This document shows positions 50,043-62,042 of a stretch of 64,000 bases of DNA, one piece after another (position 1 is the first letter of the stretch; each line of letters starts with the position of its first letter). Location: NCBI GenBank assembly GCA_038503075.1, contig JBCAML010000015.1, positions 620,001 through 684,000 of the forward strand, read 5' to 3'. Under the pieces are notes generated by a model. It was not told the origin of the DNA, searched no databases, and was given only the letters and a program-made list of their open reading frames with translations. The position numbers and the translations under genes were made by a program. The DNA is from Gyromitra esculenta. Its lineage: Eukaryota; Ascomycota; Pezizomycetes; Pezizales; Discinaceae.

Positions 50043-51122
50043 TTTCAACTCCAGAGCGAGCATAAGTTGAAGATAGTAGTAATCGCTAGATATCATACGC
50101 GGCGACGAATTATCAGATAACAAGTAGAGGTCAGGGTTTATTTGGGAAGGTGAAACAAGTCCGTTGAAACGGGAAGGTACGAAAGCTTAAATATCTCTTC
50201 ACCTAAGAAGTCGCACCTAATCCAGCTAATTCGGGTTTGTGGTGGTTGGGTCTTGTATCTGTACTGGAGTACATGCACGTCGAGCATGTAACCGGTGTCT
50301 AACAAGTCTCTTTTTCTCTTAGTAACTATTGACTTTGCATGCATGCACGTGCAAGCCTTTTTGTGTGACGTCTGCTGGGATCTGTCGTGACGAACCTGAA
50401 ACAACGATACCTAGATCCAGCCAACCAGAACCCCCGACCTGGAACACGCGTTTTCACACTCCTAACTCGTAATTTCATCGCGTACCTGGACTTGCAAGGT
50501 TTATTTTGCATGCATGTGGCGTGCATAACTCCACGCAAAATAAACCCTGCAAACCCGGATATGCCATGCAATTACGAGTATGCAGCATCCGGGTATCCGA
50601 GTGTTTTATGCTTCAGAATACTGTGCTGATCCCTGCTTCTTGGGGCAAAAATTGCAATTGACTCGCCATACTCTACTTTATAAGAATTCATATGAAAATA
50701 TTCTAGAAATCTAAAGAAATTTAATAGTATACATATAAATATTCTAATAGCAAGATGGTCTAATGGCCGGTTCCTGGGCTTGAATACCCAATGCAATATA
50801 GAAACTGATATCGATATTAATCCGTAGAAACGCCACGCCAAAAACAGAAACAAAAAGAAAGCACAATCCTAGCAACACAAAACCCTGCATACAAACCCTA
50901 ATAACACTCACCACTAGACCGAAACGCATACGTTCTCCCAGCCAAACCATGAAGCGTTTCCCAAGCATAAAGCCCACCATATGATAACCCCAAACCTACC
51001 AAACCCACCCACCATAACGGACCCGTCGAGTTCGAGTTCGGTTTCTTTAAGGTACAAATACAGTATCAGCATTTTCATGTCTTTTCCCCCAACGCATAAA
51101 ACGTGGAGGGAGGAGAAAAAAA
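50043..51122. other. Intergenic region with a foldback sequence
   Basis: No gene is supported. An inverted repeat occupies 50465-50579. The remainder is 3' flank of DUG3 (on the minus strand). Confidence 0.55.
50465..50579. repeat. Foldback repeat with 45-bp arms
   Basis: Arms 50465-50509 and 50535-50579 are inverted copies with roughly 80% identity. Shared cores are ACTCGTAATT at the outer ends and GGTTTATTTTGC at the inner ends. The 25-bp spacer contains GCATGCATG. It is likely a degenerate MITE, and the target duplication is not clear. Confidence 0.65.
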
Positions 51123-52427
51123 TCAAAGGGAGACTTGTCCTACTTGTGCTTGTGTTGGCATAATTGCCAGCTTCTCGAAGTTAGAGTCTATCGAAGTGGG
51201 TGTAGGTGGGAAACTGATATCGCTTTCTGCAGAGGCGACGGTAGCGGAGGCGACGGTAGCGGGAGCGGGAGCGGGAGCGTCGGGATGACTTAAAGTTGCT
51301 TCGGGATGGCTTAAAGCTGCTTCGGGATGGCTTAAAGCTGCTTCGGGACTCACGTCCAGCATACCTTTAGATTCAGCAGAGTTTATGGTATGCTTGTAGG
51401 CGGGGTTGGCTTGGTAGTACTGGTCTACATAATGTTAGCGCCAAGACTTTCCTAGGATAGGGAGAGAATATACCCATGATGGGGTGAATTAGGACCGCGT
51501 GGTTGCTGATTGTAAGGACACTATTAGTGGGTACCGTGACCCAATCGCCTCTTTCGAAGGTTAAAGGCTCGCTAGCAACCATGACCAGATCCTGCCCTCT
51601 ATCGTGTCTCTCCATCCTGTAGAATCCGCCCTTTTTATACTCATGAAACCGTGTCCCTGATGAAAAATACATGCTCATTGCCTCTTCCGTGAGTGATGTT
51701 ACATATCTCGTGCAAACAACAGAGTGGCCATCCGTCACTGCAAAATTGAGCTTACTCGGGTCGACAGTTCCGAGCTCTTCCCAGATCTTGTTGAGTCTCT
51801 TGATGGTTTTCATCATAGTCTCTCGTAGGAGGGTATGACCGAAACCATCCGACGTTGGTGGGTTCTTGGGGTCCGCGCCGAGCGATTCGAGAGTGTCTAG
51901 AAATAACGCGAATGCCCATTCGCTATCGGTGGTTCCTTCAATCATGGTGAAGTACTCTTCCTTGACGCTGTTCACAAGCTTCCTCTTCATGTGCTTAAAG
52001 TCTGCCAATTCTCCATTATGCATGAACATCAAGCTGCCATACGAAAACGGGTGACAGTTGGTCTCGGTCAAGGCACCTTCAGTAGTTGCACGGACATGAG
52101 CGAAGATGAGCGAGCTAACTGTCTTCTTGGCAAGACGTGCAAGATTTGTGTTGCTCCAGGCGGGTGAGATCGATGAGAATATGCATGGCTCGTTGGAGAG
52201 CTCTGGGGACGTGTAATAACCAACACCAAAACCGTCAGCGTTGTGGGGACGCTTGGGATCAATACGAAGACGGCTGTCGTATGATTGGGTTAGGATGCTG
52301 TGGGTGGGGTTGAGGATGAGGTTGGAGAGGAGGATGGGGTTAGAGCCCTTGTAAACCAGGAAACGACCTGTGGAAGGGTGATGTTAGTAATTATTCAAGA
52401 GCTAAGCTTTGAGCTTGACTTACACAT
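51123..52427 (-). CDS. DUG3: Dug3-type glutamine amidotransferase of glutathione degradation
   Basis: Three exons, complement(join(51123..51424, 51474..52367, 52424..52427)), encode 399 aa. The first coding exon is just ATGT. The intron (56 nt, GTAAGT, TACTAAC branch site, CACAG) splits codon 2, the Cys nucleophile of class II amidotransferases. Further landmarks are MCRFLVYKG, RPHNADGFGVGYY, LIFAHVRATTEG, MFMHNGELADF and EGTTDSEWAFALFLDTL. With Dug2 the yeast protein cleaves the gamma-glutamyl bond of glutathione in the cytosol. The Dug2 partner is not in this window. The C-terminus carries three copies of an 8-residue Ala/Leu/Ser/His/Pro/Glu unit (PEAALSHP) and Ala/Pro-rich repeats, visible as tandem DNA repeats at 51215-51355. 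These are unusual for the family and probably variable. Confidence 0.92.
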
Positions 52428-52504
52428 AGCTATTCCCTAGCTTCTCGATGGGATTGAGATGTGTTCTGGAGTGATGGGTTTGGTTGAGAGATGGATTTGG
52501 CTGA

Positions 52505-52646
52505 GAGATGGATGTGGTCTGGAGAGATGGATGTGGTCTGGAGTGATGGATGTGGTCTGGAGTGATGGATGTGGTCTGGAGTGATGGATGTGGTCTGGAG
52601 TGATGGATGTGGTCTGGAGTGATGGATGTGGTCTGGAGTGATGGAT
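52505..52646. repeat. 19-bp minisatellite in the DUG3 5' region
   Basis: Seven near-perfect copies of GATGGATGTGGTCTGGAGT in tandem lie about 80-220 bp upstream of the DUG3 ATG, with looser related units on both sides. The array is in the presumed promoter or leader, so length changes could alter DUG3 expression. Confidence 0.9.
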
Positions 52647-53989
52647 TTAATTGAGGACTGTGGACAATGGGGTGATATATATCTCTGTCTCCTCCTCCTC
52701 AGGTTGTGGGCTTCTCTCTCTCTTTATTGATTGCTATGGAAGTCGGGCCGAGCCGGTGGTGGCATTTCAGTTATGCCCGACGCCACCACGGTATTCTTGG
52801 CGACCTGTCAAACACGCTTGTGCGTGATCGTGCAGCCCCTGTCTGCCGTGTGTCGCAGCTGCCGTGTTTCAATTAGAACCATGGAGCGGTCAGCAGCGCG
52901 AGGGTATCCTGTCGAAATCCGGCTCAGCTGTGCCACGTTCAGCGCCATATCGGGTTTAACTTAGGGCATACTATATCGATCAGCCAACGGCCAACATCAG
53001 CCATCATCGGCTGGAACGTTTTACAGCCGTAAGAGTAACCAATTCCTATCCAACCAGACTTCCCGAGAACATTTTCCAGCCGGTGACAGGTGCTGGCCGT
53101 TGGCAGATCAAGGATCGTAGTTGGATCGTATTTCGGCAGTAGGTAGACGTTCATGTAGAAAGATTTATAATGCCCGGCGACTGAGACCTGACTGCCTATA
53201 GATATTGTGTGCGAAAATAGGTCTCAAGCACCAGTGAAAAGCACGACTCTTCAACAACCACGAGTTATAAAAAATTGAAATAATCAAGACTCCCCGAATA
53301 CCATCTTTCCCGTTCTCTCCACGAGCACGGCAATTCTGTCGTTAGTCAGATTTTAGTCAGCTGACATTATAAATCCGGCTACGTGATACGGCAGCTGGTG
53401 GGAACAAATGCTAATAGTTAGTCAAGGGTGAGTGTTAGTACGACAGTCGGTAGGGAATAAATTCCTATAACTAGGATATGCGCTGCAACGCTGCAACGCT
53501 GCGGAATAATCAAATCGTCGGTTTATTCGCCGCAATAGGCATAAAAGCATTAACTCGCCTAAACATCGCCCAAAGCAGTCTCTGGCAGCAACGAGCTGCT
53601 GGGCTGGGGGGCTGGACACCAGACTACCCACCTGAACAAAATACCTTGGGCTGTTTCAGGTAACACTATTAAAAACTACGTGGAAAATTAGGTTGTTCTT
53701 TTATTTAGGAGCCTATCAAGCCTGGTCTCAAGCCAGCATACTGAGTGAAACTCCTCCACCTACTCAAATGAAAGTTAGTTGATGGATTAGACAGAAGCAA
53801 ATCATTAGCACCAGTAATTAAAGACCGAATATAGAGTCATTCAGTGAGCCACACAGTGAGTCCCTAAAATTGAAGGACAGTAGGCCCTGGATCCTAAGAA
53901 AAATGTGCTAGGACTAAGCTTGCGATGAATCAATTGAGGATTGCAAATTATTTCCTTGCTGACAAGCTGCGTTGCAACGCAAATATTAA
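52647..53989. other. Intergenic region
   Basis: No gene is supported. A short run of CTGCAACG units occurs near 53482-53500. ORFs here overlap on both strands and have no family signal. Confidence 0.5.
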
Positions 53990-56900
53990 CCATTGGCGTT
54001 TCAGTCCCAACGAACTGCCATAGCCCCCCGTTGCTGTTCTAGGCCTCGAGGCTGGTATCGCTTTCAAGCTGCGGCTTGGTCAGTGCTTCGTGTCCCGCTG
54101 CGACATATAACGGCATCACCGTTTCGATTCCGAGCCTCAATGTCAGCGCTAGCCTGGTGCCTCGCCCCTCTCACACAGCTTACTGACGGAAGTAGGGATA
54201 AGAGCGAGCCTACGTCATCATCTTTATTAAGTAGCAACTCAACCACTGCCGCCGAGAGCAAGGCGGTTGACCTATTTCCATCGCAAATCTCGATGTCGGC
54301 GTCATCCTCGATTTGCAGTTCGCCAATTTCCTCGTCCCTACTACTCGCCGTCCTGAGCAAAACTATCGGCCCATTCTCACACTGAGCTTCTATATCAGTA
54401 ACTTGACTAATCACTTGTGCTCGCCCTGTAGTGCCGTGTTCAAGGCCGTCCATCCAATTCTAGCCCGAACCTTGATATTAGCATCTCGATCGTGTAGTAA
54501 CCCTATTAATGCCTCGTGCCGGTCCATTCTGCTGCGAGAAAAGCCGTTGGCTAAACCTCACTACAGCCCTTGATATTAGTATCTTCATCAGGTAATAGTG
54601 TAGCCAGTTTTTCGTTTCCGCATTCCGCTGAAACGTACGAGGCTGACTACGCCCCTCGATTCTCGGGTTCAATATTGCTACCTTAGTTTAGCAATACTCC
54701 AACGACGGCCAGAAAACTGAGAATTTCCGCAACATTCATAGCGGGTACGGGCACGTGGCTCTGATACTCACTGGAGTCAGAATTTCCTCTGCTTGAATGG
54801 CTGTAAGTATTTGTAATAGAGACGAGGGTTTTGAAGGCGTTTGGAGTAATTGAGCGATGGGTTCCTTAAGCTCGATTTCCCCAGTGTCTCTCAGATGGCG
54901 CTCCCAGTCATGTGTAGCGTAGTCTATAAAACAGTAGCATTGCATCCGAGAGCTAAATGAGCTTTGGCTTAGCATTAGTCACTACTAAACTCACTAAAAG
55001 TAAATACGCTAGGCAACTCTTTCTAATGTTGGGCACTGCTTCATTGGATTTGAGAGGATACGGTTGAACAGTGAAGTGCACTATACGAACTGTGCTGCTT
55101 TTAGCATCTAGAGTGATACGTCCCGCACAGACGCCACCAGGAGGTCACTCGGTCGCGTTGCATGGAACAACATACTGTGATATGGCTAGAGCCGGTTTCC
55201 TGCGCGGTTGCACGTGCTACACGATCCGCTCTTTTGCGGCCGTACGCGGTATCTAGGTCTGGTGACACGGTATCTAGAGGCCGCTCTATTTTGCGAGGCA
55301 GTATCCGGTGAAAAAAATGCTTGGTTTAGAAAACAACCAACAAAACAAAACCTTTGTTATTACGTTAACTAAATCTACCGGCTATTACGGTAGATCGCTG
55401 GTATACTTGCATTCCTTTGCTCTGAGCTAGCAAAACTTGCGCGATCTCTTTTAGAATGGAGGACTCGATCACAGCTCCCTCAAACTGACCTCTGATGAAG
55501 AGCTCGATGTCAGCATTCTTTGCCGAGCTCTCTAACTCGATTTCTTCCAAGGTGGTTTTAGGCTCATCAAGGGTTGGCTTTCTCGTGTGCTTTGCACATC
55601 TGTCATAGAGCCCTCCGATGATGAGTGTGGGTTCTGGCTGTTGGCGTGAAAGTCGCTTGGTAAGGCTACTAATTCCACGTTGACAGATTTTTAGCTTTCT
55701 TAATCCTAAAGGATGAGATAGATGAAGGCAATGCCTACTTGCTCGTCTTCAATGCGGGATGTCAAATAGTCGGGAACAGATCTACACTTGTTGTTAGTAT
55801 TCTAGTACTACGGGTGTCAGGGTAAATCTGCCACCAGGTGGCGGTGCAGCCCTTCTCTCGAGGGACCTAAGCTTGCCCAGATCTCAATATTCTACCAATT
55901 AACGTAGACTAATACCTACATGTAGTGCGCAACATCCTTCACTCACTAGGAGGTCTCATCAGGGCTCTCTGGGAGTTGTGGGTTTGGAGGAAAGGTTGTT
56001 TTCTCTTACTCGCACTTCCACCCGGTGACAGACTTACCCCGACACCCGTAGTACTATCAACTACAGAAAAAGGGACTACTACGTTAAAATCGTTTTCCCT
56101 GTTCCAGCTGAACGAACCAGGACCGTCAGACTCGGCACATAATTCTAGGCTCGATATCGAGAACTTACGAATTCCTGTGCATAAGAGTAGCGAGTTGGAG
56201 CCGCTCGAAATCCAATCATTAAATTCATCGATTTCGAAAATCCAATCGCATGTTCTAGGATATAATCTATCCCTTATAGTTTTGAGTCACATGACAGTTT
56301 GCTCCGGATTCGGCTAACCAATCTAAACCCTTTGTAGTTGGTTTTGCCGCTCAGGTGATTGCTACCTTCTCTCCCAATCCTCTATCGTCTTGAATCTCGC
56401 TGGAGATCTTCGACATGATCGTGGACATCTTGAACTTCACCTATCAGATATTTCTGATCTTTTTGAAATCCTCCAAATTCCTCCTGTGTGGTCTGACAGT
56501 ACCGCTGGATCTCTACGGAAGGAGCCCTGATTATGGAAATGCTGATCAGTATTTCAAATTTAATGCTTAAACTTGAGGTTAGCTGAGAGGATATTACATA
56601 TTATCTCTTCGCATAGCACGTCCGAACGATGTCTTGTCTCGTTCAAGCTTAGCGATGTGCTTTAGGGCTTTTCTGGGGAGGCGAACGGTCGAATTAGATG
56701 GCGACCGAGTTTCGAGCGGTCTGCCAACTCTGCTTTCAATCCCTTTAGAAGGCCATAACATCGCTTCAATAGATCATTTGGTAAATTTAGAAGTTTGATG
56801 GTAGATTCTCGGGGTATTTGGCTTCTTTTTCCGCAGTGCTGACTTTAAGTGCATGTTTAAGCATCCGAAAACACACCCGAGAGCGTAAAGCTCGTTTACG

Positions 56901-57023
56901 AGGTCCGAAATGTCGTTGGATACGCCCCTAACAGCGCTTATGTACCCACAGCATAGGTTGGTGACACCAGCAGTGAGTTGAGTAATCGCGACGATGGTGC
57001 TCGTTATCAAGAAACTCCGCCAT
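53990..57023 (-). pseudogene. NACHT-ankyrin NLR pseudogene
   Basis: Pieces lie in the right order on the minus strand. At 57023 is an N-terminal helical domain of fungal STAND proteins, MAEFL then, after a frameshift, STIVAITQLTAGVTNLC and GYISAVRGVSNDISDLVNEL. At 55550-55365 is a NACHT end, NADIELFIRGQFEGAVIES with ILKEIAQVLLAQSKGM. At about 55135-55010 is a winged-helix region, GGVCAGRITLDAKSSTVRIV followed by HFTVQPY. At 54920-54740 is the linker YATHDWERHLRDTG. At 54640-53990 are ankyrin repeats (for example DANIKVRARIGWTALNTAL and SADIEARNRNGDAV). Stops and frameshifts separate them, and I did not find the P-loop. An element sits at 55808-56051. Intact relatives trigger heterokaryon incompatibility or defence. 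Confidence 0.82.
55808..56051. mobile_element. 244-bp TA-target MITE within the NACHT pseudogene
   Basis: The ends are inverted repeats. The left begins CTACGGGTGTCAGGGTAAAT, and the right is the reverse complement of nearly the same sequence (about 34 of 38 matching, and weaker for a further 10-15 bp). TA flanks both sides (55806-55807 and 56052-56053). One TACATGTA lies inside (55917-55924). There is no coding capacity. The end sequence differs from the elements at 42102 and 49045, so it is a separate family. Confidence 0.75.
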
Positions 57024-60000
57024 GTTGGTATCGGATGTCAAAGGAGTACCACAGGAGGGGAAATGAATGGGGGTTGTAGATAACAGACTTTTGGTAATAT
57101 AAGTGGGACACAATCAAGCTCCGCTATGTGCATATTGCGGGGTTAAGGACTTGGGAATTGGCTAGGTCATTTTATGGCTAATCTTGTCTTTGGCAGATTT
57201 ATATACTGTCTAAGTGTGCCTTCCTAACACACAACCACGCGCTAAGAGGTTGAAATAAGATGTGACGGGTCTCAGAGCTCGAGTTTCCGTTCGATATTCC
57301 TGTTTTCGGTGTCAATCAACCTATTCGAGTAAACGAGTCTGCCGAAAAACAAAAACTCTCACTGAGTTGTCTTACCCAGCCTCAAGCTTAACACAACGTA
57401 CTAGCGTGTGGTGGTATATTGTCAGTTAGTGCAGTATTCTCTTGCTTCGCGTTAACCACATAAAGTTAAGTTTGAAGAGGTCCTGCTTTTGATGACTGTA
57501 GGGGTTCAAACAGTGTGCAAAGCCCAAGAGGCTCGGTTGAGAACTTGCGTATTCAACATGGCTCGACCCAGTGCCAAGCTGGAACGATGTCTTACCTAGC
57601 ACTATGACCTCACAAGGGGAGACCCAACGTCCAAAAGCCGATAAGTCATTTAGGTATGGGATTTTCTGCTTCAAGAACTAAAGTAGGTATGGTGGTTCAA
57701 GCATCTGAACCGCCTAGAGTCTTAAGAGCTCTTTTACAATTACTGGTCAACTACGACGCACCCTCGATCTATTAATATTTTCCCGGGGACTGGACTGGCT
57801 TAGCCAAGACTAAACCTAAGTGGTTTTTGATTAGGCTATATAACTAGCGATATAAGCGATGTTTTATTCTAGACTACATGTATACGGTAAGATTAACCGC
57901 AAAGTGATTACTACCCGCTAAATTTCTGGGGATTTGTATCAAATTCCAACCAAATAGAGTGCCTTATTATATTCGCAAAGAAGTCTTAAGTTGCAACCTT
58001 GCTTTAGTCGTTTGAGCGAGCCAACTCTTGTGGTTATTACTTGGCGTTGCAAATCAATGATGTGTCTCCAAGCATCTAGCCCCTTGATAGATACTGTTAC
58101 AGTCCAGACAGATGATAGTGGCACGTCAATCTCACCCGGAAAGAGCCGTGTAGCACATCTGACAAGTAGCCTCTTATCGTCAGCTACGCGTTCCCATCTA
58201 GCTTCTTTTCGGCATTCGTATGCACACTAATCTAAGGTTGACTGTGTCAATGATAGTTTATAATAATTCTGCTGTGTAGCTCAAATAGTCTCGCGCTCTT
58301 AACTTTAACCAACATCCCACAGTACTCTTATCTCAATCGACAATAAAACCAGTTGCAGTATTTCATCTACTAATAACAGTAAACTTCACTTTATAAATTT
58401 GCTAGTCCCAGCGAGCTGAAATGCACTCGTATGTAAAATCCATAAGTCGAAGTAAATGCATTGACTTTGGGTCCACGAAGACCCTTAATGCTCAGGATGA
58501 CTATAGATTTTCTTTAACTAACGCATCTGGCCGACCTCAGATGGTCATTGTCGTTCATATTAGCTGTATCCCTAGGTCAAGACCTACAATAAGCTAGCGA
58601 GACGCGAAGCGCGGTTCGCAAATTTTGTGCGTATCCTCAAAGCGACCACTCTTGAGCTTCTTAAAAACTTAAACGTATTCTTCTATCGACGTTATTAGCC
58701 AAGTATCTGATACCATTTAATGACTGAATTTCATCTGATGATCTGTTTTTGTCCTATTGCTCCGTTTGTGACTTAGTGGATGTAGCGAGTTGCGTTAACC
58801 CAGTTGGTACGAATGAAGAGGTTATTCATTCAGAAACTGTTACTACTATTGGCCGTTTCCGAGTTCGCTAGTTGATATTTCGCTGTGGAATGTAAGTTGC
58901 TCAATTTCTAAGGAAGCTGTCTCCTGCCATCAACCCCGCTGAGAAAACGGTGATCTCTCTCTCAGTTTTAATCGTCATGTGGAATCCTCGTATTTTCTTA
59001 TAATCTCAGCAGAAATGAAACTGATAAAACCAAGGAGCAGCGAATAGATTTTTTCTTTTTCTATGAGTTCAGGTTTGACTTATAAATAAGCCTTCTAGAT
59101 AACTCTGTCCTTTAAAAACAGGTATACAGAACTGATAAGGCTTTTGGTATGACCTTTCAAATTAATTAACCATCAAAAGGCATGAATAAACCAATAACTT
59201 ACTAGCATCCTACCGTTGAACTTAATTAGGATCTCGTTTTTCCTCCTCTCCTGAGTCACGGTTGGAGATTAATGTATCAGTGTGTTCGTAATTAACAGCT
59301 GGTTAATGTTCATATCTAGAGTATTTTTTTTAAAAAAAAACAGAGCTTATCAATATTCTTGTTTTGCGCGGCCCAAAAATCTCCAAAATACATAGTTTCT
59401 AAACTAGCCTATAATGACTACACTAAACACTAATTATAAACCTCTGACGAGTGTAGCTCCTTTGTTTTCTAATACCTCCAGTCACTCTATAAACATAGCA
59501 TCAACAGCTTCTACCACTATACCCAAATCTGGACTTGGAAGTGCCCCGGAAATAGCCCAAAGTTGCAGTATCTCTTCCTTATTGAATGTTCTTGATTGGG
59601 TTATTCCACCAAAGATGCAGCATTCGGTATTGGCTGTCATCAGCTCTGCTAGTGCTGGACGAGTACTTTGATGTTTTGATTCTAGAGTATTCTATCGTTG
59701 GAAAGGTGGCGCTTGAGTGGGGGTATCCTGTAATAATTTAGCTACAGTTTTAAGTAAATGAGACCAGTTCTTTGGTCCTCTGTCGTTTATGTCATGAGCT
59801 GCAATGACTATGACCATAGTTGTGATTGTAATCGCAAATACCTATGCGGGATGAGCCGAGGAAGAATACGTTTTTGCTGTATGTTATTAATTTGGGTTCC
59901 ACGACTAATGTCTCTCCACAGAATATATGGTCCCTGCAAATCTTTTTTTCGACTAGTGGCGAACATAGGGGTAATGGCGACGATCCATGAGTCCCGTGTC

Positions 60001-60498
60001 ATTCGGATTGGCCGTGCTCGTAAAAGAATGGGATCTTTCCGATCAGCCTTGATGTATGCTTCGTGTCTTGGTATAATGGTTAGCTCATGAGGCAAAGTAT
60101 TGTGGACATACCGAACTCAAAGCTTTTTCGTGTTTACTAGACACGTCACTTGCTTCGACACTACGCGGATAGCCCCAATATCCTGAGGGGAGATTAGTGC
60201 ACTGGTTCGTTGTGTTTATCTATGAAGGTGGAATACTTCCCCAGGTCAATCTGTTCAGAGCGTAGATGATGAGACTTCTATCAGGGTTTTGTCGTTGGTA
60301 TCCTTTTTATTTTTGTTTTTCTTCCTTTTCCAAAGGAGGGACAGTAGTTACCATGTCGAGTTTTATATACCTATACTTTCGATTGATTTCGAACTGTTCG
60401 TAGCTAATTCCACTATTCAAAGGCATTCCATCGTTATATCAGTATTTGAGTAATAAGATATGGCGTTGCCAGTTCAGATTAGTTTTTAGAGTGATGCC
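57024..60498. other. Gene desert with unclassified ORFs
   Basis: I cannot support a gene in these 3.5 kb. Weakly suggestive ORFs at 57426-57674 (-), 59414-59671 (+) and 59758-60095 (both strands) show no recognised family. TACATGTA occurs at 57875-57882. The region is AT-rich and probably decayed accessory DNA. Confidence 0.45.
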
Positions 60499-60690
60499 TA
60501 TGTGGACGGCCTTGTTCGTGGTAGCACGGGATAGGCATAAAGCGACGGTCAGGCTATTGCTCGAGAAAGATGCCAACATTTTGACCCAGAACAAAGTTCA
60601 ACGGACAGCCATAAGCCTTGCCGTAGATGGCGGCCACGAGAAAGTCATGAAGTTGCTAGCTGAGAGGCTAGATCCCAGTAGCTATTCATG
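60499..60690 (+). pseudogene. Ankyrin-repeat relic
   Basis: About two ankyrin units are visible, WTALFVVARDRHKATVRLLL then EKDANILTQNKVQRTAISLA and VDGGHEKVMKLL. The consensus TPLHxAA positions are partly eroded. No start, no other domain and no continuation are evident. It is probably a fragment of an NLR or ankyrin protein like those at 42.7 and 54 kb. Confidence 0.7.
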
Positions 60691-60751
60691 CTCAGGTCTT
60701 AATGAAGGTGAAGTTATCAATTGGTACATTGTCGGCAAATACAAAATTTGA

Positions 60752-62042
60752 GCCACCTGCCTCGAAATCACTTATGCCTCTAAGGAGCGGAATTGAGTGG
60801 ATCTCTGAAACTAGGTGATCTGTTTGCTATCTCTCCATCGATATATATTAAGGATTTCTTCTTCATTTCTTATATTGGTTAGGAAAAAGCTAAGGAGTTA
60901 AATGGATCTGTTTTGAAGAGAAGCGAACACGTGACCTTGTCAAGGTACAGAGTAAAATAGTAATCATTATACAAATTGACTATAAGAGTCCAACTGGTGA
61001 TAGTGGGAATCTATATACATATGGTTGCTATGTGGTACAAGTCTTCTATCTATATGATTCCTTCGCTATTCCTCTCACGTTTAGTCATCATTCTTTACCG
61101 ATGTTGTAATGCCCGATTTCATCTCGAATTGTTTCTCGATTCGTCCAGCTGTTGGAAACATGCATACGACTTCCTAGTGAATGCTATTTCAACGATCAAA
61201 TAGAGACAACCCAGAAGCACACATGTCACCATCTAAACGCTTAGTAACCAACATTTTCAACGATCAAAATTGTCTGACTGCCTACGTATACTATATAAAA
61301 GATATCCACAAAAAGCCACACGGATGTATATATGAACAAGAGTGTAGGAGTACATGTAGTGAGAGGTACAGTAGATCCAGAAGATAAATGCCTAGGTGAT
61401 ATATATATTAAGAGCAATATGATTCAGCTATCCGATAGCCAATTACTTATGTAGGTATCAATCGATTTTAGGATTTGATAAGTGAGCGACAGTCAATGAA
61501 GTAAAATTTGCGCCAGCAGGTCGTGCATAGCATGGCCTTAAATACAAATTTGACTTACATCTAGCTCGCTAACCGTATGTACGACTTAATGTACATTCCC
61601 AGAGATATGCAAACCTGTTCTGCTTGTCGCTTCATCTTCCACATGATTCTCTCCCATAGAAGGAAGGCTACTCACCCGTTTGCTAGCCTAAAACGGTATT
61701 GATATTCGCGCTCTTAATTCCATCCAAATACTGACTTCCAGAAATCACCAATACATCACCCACCATCCACATCACATCTTTCCTCAAAACGTCCATCAAG
61801 TTTCTAAAATCGACAAAGCGTGACCACGAAATACTCTTTCTTTCTAATAATAAAACCTCTGTCACAATAAACCATCTATAAGTATAAAAGAAGCAATTAA
61901 AACCCCTCCCACACACATAAAAAATGCCAGTACCAACAAAAAAAAAGCAGACTGATGTCATTCACCATCTCGTCTATACTGATAACCGACTTCTAACTCA
62001 AAATCCAATAATCACCCCCCAAAAAAAAAGCTCCCTCCCCTT
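60752..62042. other. Intergenic region
   Basis: No gene is supported. TACATGTA occurs at 61351-61358. The right end is the 3' flank of PDR16. Confidence 0.55.

Noticed and set aside
50750..50800. tRNA-like stretch (GATGGTCTAATGG ... CTTGAATACCC)
   Set aside because: It has D-arm-like and T-arm-like words, but I could not build a full cloverleaf with an acceptor stem and anticodon of proper spacing.
41742..52646. Possible CRISPR-like arrays at the AGGC and 19-bp repeats
   Set aside because: The repeats are directly tandem with no unique spacers, and the genome is eukaryotic. They are a microsatellite and a minisatellite.
59808..60095. Overlapping 95-110 aa ORFs on both strands
   Set aside because: Both strands are open and neither shows a recognised motif. 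It is more likely unselected sequence.
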